Numbered from the stretch's first letter, positions 14,950 through 23,993 are shown. The stretch: DNA of 46,288 nt from Bacillota bacterium (GCA_023393125.1 JAEWMQ010000082.1:1-46288); one strand, 5' to 3'. Notes: generated from the sequence alone by a model not told the origin. Translations and numbers: made by a program.

Positions 14950-16020
14950 TTATTTTTGAATCTGCCTTTTATAAGCCATTAGAAGCTGGTGGCATACCTT
15001 TTCAATAGACCTCTTATTTTCAATTTTACCGTATGCCTCTGTATGTTGATTCATAAAATAGGAATAGACGATTAAGCTTTGGTCTACTCTCTTTTTATCT
15101 AATGCATGACTTTTCTTAAATGGTGTACTTAAATAAGTATTCCCCTTTTCAATAAAGTCTTCTAGTAATTGCTTTTCATTGATATTTTTCCAATAGAAAC
15201 TTTGTAAGATAGTAGTTCCTTTAAGTAAATAAAGCTTACAACCACCTGCAGGACATGCTAATACAGCCATTCCTCTTGTTTGTGCTAAACTTAATTTAAT
15301 TGCCTCCTGCCTATAACCTAAACGTTTTAAAGCATACCAATTTTGCCGATAAATAATAGCTTTATCAAAGTCTAACATGTTACTTGCTTCTTGCATTGCA
15401 GTCTCATAAAATGCAATTGGTAGTTTATTTTTTCCTTCTAAAAAACGCACTAAACTTTTTAAAGCTTTTTGGTGCCTTTCTTTATTAACAGACTCACATG
15501 GCCCTAAACATCTTTTTAATTTATAGGATAAACATACCTCTATACCCACTCCTTGTTTACAAGACGGTAACTGAAAATAATTTTTTAAAGCCTCTACCGC
15601 CACTAATAAGTCACCACTTTGGTCATAGGGTCCAAAATAAAGACCTGTATTTTCTTTCTCATAAACAGCTGTAATAGAGCCAAGTTCACTTTCAAGGTCT
15701 ACATGAATATATCGGTATTTCTTATCATTTTTTAAAAGGCGATTGTAAAGTGGTTTATATTTTTTTATCAGTTCACATTCTAAGAGTAGTGCATCTAACT
15801 CTGTATCTGTCAATTGATATTCAAAGGTATCTATAGCTGCTACCATTCGTTTAACCTTAGGTTGCACATGATTTAAGCTCCCAAAATAGGAACTAACGCG
15901 ATTCTTCAGGTGTTTGGATTTTCCCACATAAATAACATAGTCATCTTTATCCTTCATCAAATAAATACCTGGTAAAAGTGGTAACTGTTTTGCTTGTTGT
16001 TTAAGTTCTTCAATTGTCAT
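14950..16020 (-). CDS. UvrC-like GIY-YIG nuclease without the C-terminal nuclease half
   Basis: Residues near the start carry the GIY-YIG core (LPGIYLMKD, then YVIYVGKSKHLKNRVSSYF), the domain that makes the 3' incision in UvrC. A Cys-bearing segment like that of UvrC follows (CLSYKLKRCLGPC), then a UvrB-contact-like helix pair (MLDFDKAIIYRQN). It ends at about 356 residues, so it lacks the RNase H-like and HhH domains of full UvrC (about 600). It resembles Cho-type stand-alone incision enzymes. I prefer the ATG at 16020 (AGGTGAAAAG upstream) to one at 16035. It lies 27 bases after an amidohydrolase gene, a probable two-gene unit. A role in nucleotide excision repair is inferred. Confidence 0.82.
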   Translation of the reverse strand: MTIEELKQQAKQLPLLPGIYLMKDKDDYVIYVGKSKHLKNRVSSYFGSLNHVQPKVKRMVAAIDTFEYQLTDTELDALLLECELIKKYKPLYNRLLKNDKKYRYIHVDLESELGSITAVYEKENTGLYFGPYDQSGDLLVAVEALKNYFQLPSCKQGVGIEVCLSYKLKRCLGPCESVNKERHQKALKSLVRFLEGKNKLPIAFYETAMQEASNMLDFDKAIIYRQNWYALKRLGYRQEAIKLSLAQTRGMAVLACPAGGCKLYLLKGTTILQSFYWKNINEKQLLEDFIEKGNTYLSTPFKKSHALDKKRVDQSLIVYSYFMNQHTEAYGKIENKRSIEKVCHQLLMAYKRQIQK

Positions 16021-16047
16021 CTTTTCACCTATCATATAAAACGGATT

Positions 16048-16899
16048 TTAGAGTTGTATGCCGCAATTTTTCAAAAGGCATTTAGCATTTTCGCCCCAAA
16101 TTGCTGCTTGCTCTTTTGCTGTTAATGATGTTTCCTGTAAACCTTTTTCATAACGTTTAGGAGAAACTAATGGGTAGTCACTACCAAATAAAACTTTATC
16201 TAATATCCCTATGCTTCTAGCTGTTTCATAAATAGCAGGTTCGTATAAAAATACCATTGCTGCTGTATCATAGTATACATTTTTAAACTTATCTTTAATC
16301 TCTTTCATATGCTCATAAATAAAAATGCCACCACCCCAATGAGCCAATATAATAGGCTGATCTGGATAATGATTAATAAAACTCTCTATTTCTTTTAAAG
16401 AAGTTGATGTTTTTCCTATATAGTCATGTCCAATTGGTTCATTGGTATGTATGAGTATAGGCATCTGATAATATTTACTACAATCTGCCATTGCTACTGT
16501 TTGTTTCAGATCACTTATTTGAAAATTTTGTCCAGCTGGAAATAGTTCACCTATCCCTCTAAGGCCTCCTTTATAGCAACGTTCTATTTCTTGTTCTACT
16601 TGTGGGTGTGATGGTACAATAGCTGCAAATCCTGTTAACTGTTTCTTATATTGCTTTGTCATTTCTATCACATAGTCATTAACATATTGACAAAGGCCCA
16701 TATCTTGAAAACTGAAACCAAAAATAACGGAATGATCAATCTTTGCTTCTTCCATATGCGCAAGCACTTCTTCAGCTGTTACAAATCGATTTTGTGGGCT
16801 ACTAGAAAGACTTCCAAAGTAAGGTTCTTTCTCTCCTATTTTTTTAAAGCTTTTAATTATATCTGGTGGTGTTACATGTACATGCATATCTATTCTCAT
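16048..16899 (-). CDS. Amidohydrolase-2 family metal-dependent hydrolase
   Basis: The 283-residue TIM-barrel protein has the metal ligands of the amidohydrolase-2 family: HxH in MRIDMHVHV, His in ILIHTNEP, His in LAHWGGG and Asp in FGSDYPL. Members hydrolyse or decarboxylate ring or carboxylate substrates; nothing here singles out a substrate. The first gene of a minus-strand pair with the GIY-YIG protein, it starts at ATG 16899 behind AAAGGAG. The pairing with a repair-type nuclease is not explained by known pathways and may only be shared transcription. Confidence 0.85.
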   Translation of the reverse strand: MRIDMHVHVTPPDIIKSFKKIGEKEPYFGSLSSSPQNRFVTAEEVLAHMEEAKIDHSVIFGFSFQDMGLCQYVNDYVIEMTKQYKKQLTGFAAIVPSHPQVEQEIERCYKGGLRGIGELFPAGQNFQISDLKQTVAMADCSKYYQMPILIHTNEPIGHDYIGKTSTSLKEIESFINHYPDQPIILAHWGGGIFIYEHMKEIKDKFKNVYYDTAAMVFLYEPAIYETARSIGILDKVLFGSDYPLVSPKRYEKGLQETSLTAKEQAAIWGENAKCLLKNCGIQL

Positions 16900-17121
16900 C
16901 TTATTACTCCTTTGCTATTTCCCATTAAATTGATGTTACTAAAAAATATCTTCATCTTATTTACTTAAATGTTATTACATCCAACCTAGTTTCTTTTAAA
17001 CTAGCTATACTAATTAATTGTTATCATACCATAAAAGTAAAGACCTAACATCCATTTAAGTCACTGTTAATCTATGCTATACTAATAGAAACTTTAACGC
17101 ATAGTTGATGGAGGAAACATA

Positions 17122-17487
17122 ATGCAACTACAACATTTACTCAGCTACGTAAGACGTACTGTTCAAATCAACGAGACCTTATTAATGTCTCTTTTCTATG
17201 AGGGACGTATTCATACTATGGCACCCATTACATATATGGATCAAGTAGATTTACATATTATTCGACCCCTTATTTATGCGCCTGAAAAAGATATTCGTAG
17301 TTTTGTAAAAAAAGAAGGCCTTCCAGTAGTTAAAAGCCCTTGTCCCATGGATGGACAAACTAAAAGACAAACTACGAAAGAGCTTATTGTCAGTTTACAA
17401 AGAGATATTTCAAGGTTACCAGAACATTTGTTCGGTGCTGTTCAAAGAAGCACTATTGAAGGTTGGAATACTAGGGAGGTGAAATAA
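17122..17487 (+). pseudogene. TtcA-family tRNA thiolase remnant with the catalytic core deleted in frame
   Basis: The first 14 residues (MQLQHLLSYVRRTV) match the beginning of TtcA-like tRNA 2-thiocytidine synthetases. The sequence then jumps to NETLLMSLFYEGR, which belongs after the GHHxxDVIET motif, and continues to the normal end (RPLIYAPEKDIRSF, VKSPCPMDGQTKR, STIEGW). About 110-130 residues are missing, including the SGGKDS ATP-binding loop and the CxxC cluster ligands. The remaining 121 residues cannot have thiolase activity. The frame, ribosome site and end are all intact, and the stop lies one base before the recombinase start codon. It may be retained as a leader that couples translation of the next gene, or be a recent deletion. 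A full-length relative lies at 43841-44686. Confidence 0.78.
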
Positions 17488-17488
17488 A

Positions 17489-18589
17489 ATGGCTAGTTAT
17501 CAAGAACGTCGTCAAAAATATGTAACACTAAAAACAAGAGAATTGCTTCAAGCTCTTCCCCCTTATATTTTTGATTTTTTTAGAGGTATAGAACACACGA
17601 GCAGTGCTAATACAAGATTAGCCTATGCTTATGATATTAGAGTTTACTTAAACTTCTTACATGAATCTATACCCACTTTAAAAAACTTAGCTTCTATTTC
17701 TGATATTACTCTAGAACAATTAGAGGCTATTACCCCAAGAGATATTGAGCGCTACTTAGAATATTTATCATACTATGAAACAAGTAACCAAGGACATCAC
17801 GCACCTATTTCCCCTACTGCTACTAAGGACAACTTAAGTAGTGGACAATACCATCAAAATGGACAAACAGGTAAGGCACGAAAGTTAGCTTCTATCAAGA
17901 CACTTTACAATTACTTTTACAAACAACAACGTATTTTACGCAATCCAACTTCCTTTGTAGATATGCCTAAAATCTATGAAAAACCTATTATTAAATTGGA
18001 TGTAGATGAAATTGCAAAACTATTAGATGTAATAGAATCAGGTGCGCAATTAACTGATAGACAAAAGATTTATCATGAATTTACTCGAAAAAGAGATTTG
18101 GCTATTGTAGCTGTACTTTTAGGAACAGGGATTCGTGTATCTGAATGTGTAGGTATTAACCTAGAAGATATTGACTTCAACTACAATGGTATTAAAATCA
18201 CACGTAAGGGTGGTAATGAAACCATTATTTATTTTAGTCAAGAAGTGGAAAAGATTTTAAAAGATTATTTAACTGAAAGACGTACTAAAACCTGTAAGGA
18301 TATTGACCACCCTCTTTTTCTTTCTTTACAAAACAAGCGAATTTCCGTACGGAGTGTACAGCTACTAGTTAAAAAATATAGTCATCTAGTAACTCAATTA
18401 AAGAAAATTACCCCACACAAACTTCGTTCTACTTATGGTACTCAGCTTTATCAAGAAACAGGGGATATTTATTTAGTAGCTGACGTTTTGGGACATAAGG
18501 ATGTAAATACCACTAAGAAACATTATGCCCAAATGGATGATGCACGTAAACGATACGCTGCTTCTATTATTAAACTTAGAGAAGAATAA
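17489..18589 (+). CDS. Xer-like tyrosine recombinase (XerS-like)
   Basis: The 366-residue protein has an N-terminal SAM-like core-binding domain (about residues 20-160) and a C-terminal catalytic domain. Visible catalytic residues are Arg in GTGIRVSE, Lys in TRKGGNE, His-x-x-Arg in PHKLRSTYG, His in LGHKDVNTT and the nucleophile Tyr in KKHYAQ. The long N-terminal arm and length recall XerS, the single chromosome-dimer resolvase of streptococci, more than XerC/XerD (about 300). Residues about 105-130 form a polar insert (NQGHHAPISPTATKDNLSSG). The ribosome site GGAGGTG lies in the end of the preceding TtcA remnant. The lexA gene follows on the same strand. A dif-site resolvase role is inferred; a relic of an integrative element is the alternative. 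Confidence 0.85.
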   Translation: MASYQERRQKYVTLKTRELLQALPPYIFDFFRGIEHTSSANTRLAYAYDIRVYLNFLHESIPTLKNLASISDITLEQLEAITPRDIERYLEYLSYYETSNQGHHAPISPTATKDNLSSGQYHQNGQTGKARKLASIKTLYNYFYKQQRILRNPTSFVDMPKIYEKPIIKLDVDEIAKLLDVIESGAQLTDRQKIYHEFTRKRDLAIVAVLLGTGIRVSECVGINLEDIDFNYNGIKITRKGGNETIIYFSQEVEKILKDYLTERRTKTCKDIDHPLFLSLQNKRISVRSVQLLVKKYSHLVTQLKKITPHKLRSTYGTQLYQETGDIYLVADVLGHKDVNTTKKHYAQMDDARKRYAASIIKLREE

Positions 18590-18660
18590 CTCTAACTCTC
18601 AAGATGAATGATGCCATGCTATACTATACTTAGACAATATGTGATTCTTTTCTCAAATAT

Positions 18661-18701
18661 AAGAACATATGTTTGCTATCTAAATGGAGATATGTTATAA
18701 T
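18661..18701 (+). promoter_or_regulatory. lexA promoter with overlapping SOS box
   Basis: GAACATATGTTT (18663-18674) fits the Gram-positive SOS (DinR) consensus GAAC-N4-GTTC with one change in the last base. It overlaps the -35 TTGCTA (18673-18678), which is 17 bases from TATAAT (18696-18701). LexA would thus repress its own gene by covering the polymerase site. Confidence 0.78.
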
Positions 18702-18734
18702 AAATTATATTTTAGTAAAGATTGAGGGATACGT

Positions 18735-19346
18735 ATGGAGCAAACATTAACAGCTAAGCAACAGCAGATTTTATCATGTATTAAACAAAGCTTAAAGGAA
18801 AAAGGCTATCCACCATCAGTACGTGAACTTTGTATTTCTGTAGGCTTAAGTTCTACGTCTACCGTTCATAGTCATTTAAATACACTAGAAAAAAAAGGCT
18901 TTATTAAGCGTGATCCTAGTAAACCTCGTACGATAGAAGTCTTAGATGAAGAAATGAATTGGCTAGAAGACCACGTGAGTGCTGTTCCTGTTATAGGCAA
19001 AGTGACAGCTGGTGCACCTATTTTAGCTGTTGAAAATATTGAAGAATACTTTCCTCTCCCTAAACATCTCACACGTCATGAAAAGACCTTTATTCTTAAT
19101 GTAAAGGGAACTAGCATGATTAACGCTGGCATTTTAGATGGAGATCAAATTATTGTTCGTCAGCAAGATTCCGCTCATAATGGTGAAATTGTGGTTGCTT
19201 TAATTGAAGATGAAGTAACAGTTAAAAGATTTTTTAAAGAAAAAAACTTTTTTAGACTCCAGCCTGAAAATGACACAATGGAACCCATCTACTGCCGAGA
19301 TATTAAAATTCTTGGTAAGGTTATTGGGTTGGTACGTCTTTATTGA
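18735..19346 (+). CDS. lexA: LexA repressor of the SOS response
   Basis: The 203-residue protein has a winged-helix DNA-binding domain (residues 1-70; PPSVRELCISVGLSSTSTVH is the recognition region), then the self-cleaving serine peptidase domain. The cleavage site is A92-G93 (VTAGAP), the catalytic Ser is S127 (KGTSMINAGILDGD) and the Lys is K164 (TVKRF). RecA bound to single-stranded DNA triggers cleavage and derepression of repair genes. Its own promoter carries an SOS box, so it is autoregulated. The start is ATG 18735; the upstream ribosome site (GAGGGA) is adequate. A terminator follows. Confidence 0.96.
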   Translation: MEQTLTAKQQQILSCIKQSLKEKGYPPSVRELCISVGLSSTSTVHSHLNTLEKKGFIKRDPSKPRTIEVLDEEMNWLEDHVSAVPVIGKVTAGAPILAVENIEEYFPLPKHLTRHEKTFILNVKGTSMINAGILDGDQIIVRQQDSAHNGEIVVALIEDEVTVKRFFKEKNFFRLQPENDTMEPIYCRDIKILGKVIGLVRLY

Positions 19347-19365
19347 TACTCTGAGGTTTTATAAG

Positions 19366-19413
19366 AATACACTATTCATTTTGTTATAAGTTAGAAATGT
19401 ATAGTGTATTTTC
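19366..19413 (+). terminator. Probable terminator of lexA
   Basis: AATACACTATTCATTT (19366-19381) pairs with AAATGTATAGTGTATT (19395-19410), one mismatch, followed by TTC. The stem is AT-rich and the T-run short, so it may be a weak terminator. Confidence 0.6.
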
Positions 19414-19522
19414 TATGTTTAAAATTCCGTTGTACGGGGATAGCTAATACATGTCACCTACCTTTTATGATAACTCAAATGTTATATAACCTAATGCTTA
19501 CAGTTTCATCTGCAATAAAATG

Positions 19523-19550
19523 AAAAAAGGTTAGCATAATTGCTAACCTC
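19523..19550 (-). terminator. Rho-independent terminator of the YciI-like gene
   Basis: GGTTAGCA (19529-19536) and TGCTAACC (19541-19548) form the stem. Read on the minus strand it is followed by six T (19528-19523). Confidence 0.78.
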
Positions 19551-19622
19551 AAACACTCAATTTACTTTGCGTCAAATACTGTATGTATATCTTATAATTA
19601 ATTTATATTATGCTTGTACAAA

Positions 19623-19919
19623 TTAGTTATTAAACCATTCACTAGGTAATTGATTAAAGTAATGTGGTGAAAACTCTATAATATGATAATCTTGTATATT
19701 AGCAAGTTTAAGTGGTTCTGCTGCTAAATAGTCCTCTACTTCTTCCAGAGATTCTGACTTCATAATAAATAGACCACCACTCATATTTGATTTAAGCCCA
19801 GACATTAATATTAACCCTTTGTCCATTGCTTTTTTAGAATATGTCATGTGATCTTGCATGATATTATCATTAGCTAATTCTGGATTTTTTATCGTACCTT
19901 CAACAATAAAATATTTCAT
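19623..19919 (-). CDS. YciI-like protein
   Basis: The 98-residue protein has the YCII fold signature: a ferredoxin-like beta-alpha-beta frame with HMTYSKKAMDKGLILMSG (the conserved His and the G at the turn), then GGLFIMKSESLEEVEDYL and DYHIIEFSP. Family members are small cytosolic proteins, some with dehalogenase or hydrolase-like activity; the role here is unknown. The ATG follows AAAGGAGG. It is monocistronic and ends at a terminator. Confidence 0.83.
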   Translation of the reverse strand: MKYFIVEGTIKNPELANDNIMQDHMTYSKKAMDKGLILMSGLKSNMSGGLFIMKSESLEEVEDYLAAEPLKLANIQDYHIIEFSPHYFNQLPSEWFNN

Positions 19920-20006
19920 TTTTATTGACCTCCTTTAACTGAATAGGATAAGTATATCAAACTCATATTTTTATTACTAGTCCCGCATTATTGATATCAA
20001 CCTTAT

Positions 20007-20026
20007 TGGATATAGTACAATATCCA
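20007..20026. promoter_or_regulatory. Inverted repeat upstream of nadE, possible operator
   Basis: TGGATAT, six bases, ATATCCA: a perfect inverted repeat 140 bases before the nadE start. It could bind a dimeric repressor. I cannot tie it to a known NAD regulator. Confidence 0.3.
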
Positions 20027-20165
20027 TTCTTACAATTTTTCCCCTAGTCAAATGAATGATTAAGGCTTTTGCATACGTTTTTATGTTAGAGGATATTTTT
20101 TCGTATTTGAGGCATATTAAGACTACTAATTTTATTTTCCTATTACATTGAATGGAGGCTTTTTA

Positions 20166-22097
20166 ATGACAGATCATTTTATTAAAGTTTGCACAATTAC
20201 ACCCAAGTTAGCTATAGGTGACTGCCATTATAATATGAAACAAATACACGATTGTATAACCAAAGCCGAAGATGCAGGTTCTGCTATTGCTGTATTCCCT
20301 GAACTTAGTTTGACTGGTTACACCTGTGGTGACCTTTTTTTTCAAAGTCATTTACTATTTGAAACTGAAAAAAATATACGTTTACTTTTAGAAGCTACCA
20401 CTACCAGCGAACTCCTCATTTTAGTAGGTGCACCCATTGCTCATGAAGGCCATTTATATAATACAGCCTGTGTATTATTTAAAGGTAAGCTACTTGGCAT
20501 TGTTCCTAAAAGTTTCCTCCCTAACTACAATGAGTTTAATGAAAAACGTTGGTTTAGTGCAGCTTATGAAATTTTAAATCCCCAAATCATTTACGCCGGA
20601 CAAGTAGTACCCATTTCTTCTTATCTACTCTTTAAAGCTAAATCTATCCCCTACTTCTGCCTAGGTATTGATATTTGTGAAGACTTGTGGTCTCCATTAT
20701 CCCCTAGTACCCTTCATACCCTCTATGGTGCCACTATTATTGCTAATCTATCAGCAAGTAATGAAACTGTTGGTAAGATGGTTCAACGTAAAGCATTAGT
20801 AGCACAACATTCTTCAAAAACAATGTGTGGTTATTTATACACATCTTCTGGTATTTACGAGTCTACTAGTGACCTTGTTTTTAGCGGTCACCAACTCATT
20901 TATGAAGGTGGTTCCTTATTAGCTGAGTCTGAACTCTTTTCAAAAGATAACTTATTAACTTATGCTACTCTAGACCTTGAGCACCTAAATAATCAACGTT
21001 TACGTTTTAACTATGCAACTTCGCCTTTACCATTTAAAGAACTAAATTATCAAATCATTGAATTTGATTTGACTTTAAAAAATCAAGAACCTCAAAGGAC
21101 CATTTATCCTCATCCCTTTATTCCTAGAGAAGAAAAAACACGTACACAGCGTTGTAAAAGTATTTTTGCCATTCAAGCTCATGGCCTAGCTAGACGCATG
21201 GAACATACCCATGCAGATCATCTTGTTATTGGTGTTTCCGGAGGGTTAGATTCTACTTTAGCACTTTTAGTTTGTATAAGAGCTGTTAACCTCCTTAATA
21301 AGTCACCTCGTAGTATTATAGGGGTAACAATGCCAGGTTTTGGTACCTCTGACCGTACTTACCAAAATGCTATTACCTTAATGAAACTTCTCGGTATCAC
21401 CCAAAAAGAAATTTCTATTGTACCTTCTACCTTGCAACATCTTCAAGATATTGAACATGATCCTAATAATCACGACACAACCTATGAAAATGCTCAAGCT
21501 AGAGAACGTACACAAATCTTAATGGACTTAGCTAATCAGTCTAATGGGCTAGTGGTAGGAACAGGGGATCTTTCTGAACTCGCTTTAGGCTGGGCTACTT
21601 ATAATGGCGATCATATGTCTATGTATGGCGTTAATGCTTCTGTACCTAAAACTTTAATGCGCTATTTAATTGAATATGTGGCCTACTATGAAAGTGAACC
21701 TTTGGTTCAAGAAGTCTTATTCGATGTACTTGGCACACCTGTTAGCCCAGAGCTACTCCCTACAAGTAATAAAGGTGATATTACTCAAAAAACTGAAGAT
21801 CTAGTAGGACCCTATGAACTTCATGACTTTTTCATTTATTATATGCTCCGCTTTGGTTATACGCCTTCTAAGATATATCATCTTGCACAAATAGCATTTA
21901 AAAATCAGTATAATAATGAAACTTTGCTTAAATGGTTAAAAGTCTTTTATAAACGTTTCTTTGCTCAGCAATTTAAACGTTCTTGCTTACCAGAAGGCCC
22001 TAAAGTAGGCTCTATTGGTTTATCACCTCGTGGTGATTGGCGCATGCCATCAGATGCAAGTAGTGCCCTTTGGCTAGCTGAAATAGAGTCTCTCTAA
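20166..22097 (+). CDS. nadE: Glutamine-dependent NAD+ synthetase
   Basis: The enzyme makes NAD+ from deamido-NAD+, ATP and glutamine, the last step of NAD synthesis. I prefer the ATG at 20166 (GGAGG at 20154-20158), giving 643 residues. The N-terminal nitrilase-type glutaminase domain shows Glu in FPELSLTGYTCGD, Lys in VPKSFLPNYNEFNEKRWF and Cys in GIDICEDLW. The C-terminal synthetase has the P-loop GVSGGLDSTLALL near residue 358, a TGDLSELALGW motif and the SNKGDITQKTEDLVG region. The two-domain form uses glutamine, not only ammonia. It stands alone between terminators. Confidence 0.96.
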   Translation: MTDHFIKVCTITPKLAIGDCHYNMKQIHDCITKAEDAGSAIAVFPELSLTGYTCGDLFFQSHLLFETEKNIRLLLEATTTSELLILVGAPIAHEGHLYNTACVLFKGKLLGIVPKSFLPNYNEFNEKRWFSAAYEILNPQIIYAGQVVPISSYLLFKAKSIPYFCLGIDICEDLWSPLSPSTLHTLYGATIIANLSASNETVGKMVQRKALVAQHSSKTMCGYLYTSSGIYESTSDLVFSGHQLIYEGGSLLAESELFSKDNLLTYATLDLEHLNNQRLRFNYATSPLPFKELNYQIIEFDLTLKNQEPQRTIYPHPFIPREEKTRTQRCKSIFAIQAHGLARRMEHTHADHLVIGVSGGLDSTLALLVCIRAVNLLNKSPRSIIGVTMPGFGTSDRTYQNAITLMKLLGITQKEISIVPSTLQHLQDIEHDPNNHDTTYENAQARERTQILMDLANQSNGLVVGTGDLSELALGWATYNGDHMSMYGVNASVPKTLMRYLIEYVAYYESEPLVQEVLFDVLGTPVSPELLPTSNKGDITQKTEDLVGPYELHDFFIYYMLRFGYTPSKIYHLAQIAFKNQYNNETLLKWLKVFYKRFFAQQFKRSCLPEGPKVGSIGLSPRGDWRMPSDASSALWLAEIESL

Positions 22098-22129
22098 TTC
22101 CTCTTATATTTCTGACTCGTCAGCATATT

Positions 22130-22172
22130 AAAAAGGTATCATAGTAATCTATAAACTATGACACCTTTTTAA
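22130..22172. terminator. Bidirectional terminator between nadE and the YnbB-type gene
   Basis: AAAAAGGTATCATAGT (22130-22145) pairs with ACTATGACACCTTTTT (22155-22170) with one mismatch. It has A's before and T's after, so it can end transcription from both sides. Confidence 0.82.
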
Positions 22173-22219
22173 CTTTATATATTTTTTACATACTATTGTG
22201 TTTTAAAATACTCATACTT

Positions 22220-23497
22220 TTAAGGAAGTTGAACATGTCCATGATCAATCATTGTTTGCAAGGCTTTCATCATACCTAGCCTAGCATGGTAAAAGGTTAA
22301 GCCCCCTTGAAAGAAAGCTGTATAAGGAGGTTTAATAGGCGCATCTGCACTCATCTCAATAGAAGCCCCTTGAATAAAAGCACCTGCTGCCATAATAACT
22401 GGTGCATCATAACCTGGCATATCCCATGGTTCAGGTGTTACAAAGCTATCCACTGGGGCACCTTTTTGAATTCCTTGACAAAAGCTAATAACTTTCTCAG
22501 GTGTTTGCATATTAATTGCTTGAATAATGTCATGTCTTGTTTCCTTTGAGGTAGGCATAACATCAAAGCCTAATTTTTCAAACATAGCTGCTGCTAAAAT
22601 AGCACCCTTTAAAGCATTTGCTACTACTTCTGGTGCTAGAAAGAGTCCTTGAAGAACAGGTTGATTTAGTCCCAATGTAGCACCTACTTCTTTTCCAAGA
22701 CCAGGGGCAGTTAATCTCATTGCCGCGTTTTCTACATATTGCTCTTTTCCTACGATATAGCCTCCTATAGGTGCTAGACCTCCTCCTGGATTTTTAATAA
22801 GTGAACCTACACATAAGTCTGCACCTACTTCTGTTGGCTCAATAGTTTCTACAAACTCACCATAACAATTATCTACCATACAAATAACATCAGGTTTAAT
22901 ACCTTTAATAAAAGTAATAAGCTCCCCTATTTGTGCTACTGAAAGAGTTGGTCTATAACTATAACCTTTTGAGCGCTGAATAGTTACTAGTTTTGTTTTT
23001 TCAGTTATAGCAGCTTTAATACCTTCATAATCAAAACTAAAATCCTCTTTTAAATCCACTTGTTTATAAGTAATACCATACTCTGCTAGACTTCCTGGTG
23101 TTTCACGTATACCAATAACCCCTTCTAAAGTATCATAAGGTTTGCCAACTGGTGATAGTAATTCATCACCTGGTCTTAAATTCCCAAATAAAGCTACCGT
23201 TAACGCATGTGTACCTGACATAAGCTGTGGCCTTACAAGTCCTGCTTCTGTTTTAAAAATATCTGCATAAATTTGTTCTATCGTCTCACGACCTAAATCA
23301 TTATAGCCATACCCTGTAGTTGCTGAAAAATGAATATCACTTAATTTGTTTTTTTGCATTGCGTGTAATACTTTGGCACCATTTAAATGCATTGTCTCAT
23401 CAATTTCCGCATATATAGATTGTAATTCTTGTTCACAAACTCTGCAAAATGCTTCTGTTTCAGGTGATATACCTAATAAATTCTCTAAAATGCTCAT
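22220..23497 (-). CDS. ynbB: Methionine gamma-lyase-like PLP enzyme (YnbB / aluminium-resistance family)
   Basis: The fold-type I PLP protein starts best at ATG 23497 (AAGGAG five bases upstream), giving 425 residues. Family signatures are HFSATTGYGYNDLGRETIE, the PLP-binding strand MVDNCYGEFVE and the lysine region SLIKNPGGGLAPIGGYIVG, plus the C-terminal AAGAFIQGASIEMSADAP. It belongs to the group annotated as aluminium resistance or methionine gamma-lyase-related; the true substrate is unsettled. In many Firmicutes it lies near hfq and lexA. Here lexA is about 3 kb away, but hfq is about 5.4 kb away across an accessory patch. A hairpin sits in its leader. Confidence 0.85.
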   Translation of the reverse strand: MSILENLLGISPETEAFCRVCEQELQSIYAEIDETMHLNGAKVLHAMQKNKLSDIHFSATTGYGYNDLGRETIEQIYADIFKTEAGLVRPQLMSGTHALTVALFGNLRPGDELLSPVGKPYDTLEGVIGIRETPGSLAEYGITYKQVDLKEDFSFDYEGIKAAITEKTKLVTIQRSKGYSYRPTLSVAQIGELITFIKGIKPDVICMVDNCYGEFVETIEPTEVGADLCVGSLIKNPGGGLAPIGGYIVGKEQYVENAAMRLTAPGLGKEVGATLGLNQPVLQGLFLAPEVVANALKGAILAAAMFEKLGFDVMPTSKETRHDIIQAINMQTPEKVISFCQGIQKGAPVDSFVTPEPWDMPGYDAPVIMAAGAFIQGASIEMSADAPIKPPYTAFFQGGLTFYHARLGMMKALQTMIDHGHVQLP

Positions 23498-23523
23498 AGT
23501 ATCTCCTTTATATGTATTCATCA

Positions 23524-23551
23524 ATTAAGCCCTCTATAAAGAGGGCTTAAT
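23524..23551 (-). promoter_or_regulatory. Perfect hairpin in the leader of the YnbB-type gene
   Basis: ATTAAGCCCTCT and AGAGGGCTTAAT form a 12-bp perfect stem with a 4-base loop, 27 bases before the start codon. There is no T-run on either strand, so it is not a standard terminator. It may be an mRNA stability element or a protein-binding site. Confidence 0.45.
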
Positions 23552-23619
23552 CAGCGAATTTTGTCTGATTTTAAATGTAATTTCATTATAACATCTTTTT
23601 GTATGAGTTCAAGTTATTG

Positions 23620-23877
23620 TTAACTCTCTTCTTTAATAGACGCTAATAATAGCATACTATCTTTTACATTTTCACTTTGTAACACAGATTTTATCAGCTC
23701 TATTGAAACTTGTTCTTCATAACTTTCCCTTGTTTGCTGTGCTAATTTCAAAAAGATACGGGCTTCTATCCAATCTTGTTTTTCCATATATGCTAAACTA
23801 ATAGATATATAAATACTACAATCACTACGTCTACCTTTCTCATAAATAACACGTTTAAGAATATTTACTAAGGGCAT
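23620..23877 (-). CDS. Small helical protein of unknown function, TPR-like
   Basis: The 85-residue protein is helical and soluble. Residues about 20-50 (SIYISISLAYMEKQDWIEAR, then FLKLAQQ) resemble a TPR helix pair. No function is recognised. The ATG follows AAAGGATT. It lies between the YnbB-type gene and a GNAT gene on the same strand and may be co-transcribed with neither, since both gaps exceed 100 bases. Confidence 0.55.
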   Translation of the reverse strand: MPLVNILKRVIYEKGRRSDCSIYISISLAYMEKQDWIEARIFLKLAQQTRESYEEQVSIELIKSVLQSENVKDSMLLLASIKEES

Positions 23878-23993
23878 AAGTTAATCCTTTCATTTCGAGA
23901 ATTTTTCTTATGCTAAGTATTGCCTCAATCTAAAAAAATCTATACGTTTCTATATAGATTTTTAAAGTATTTTTATCTTTTTTATAAACATCT

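Noticed and set aside
23346..23528. Plus-strand open frame of 60 codons over the YnbB start
   Set aside because: Antisense to a well-supported coding sequence with a good start; no ribosome site.
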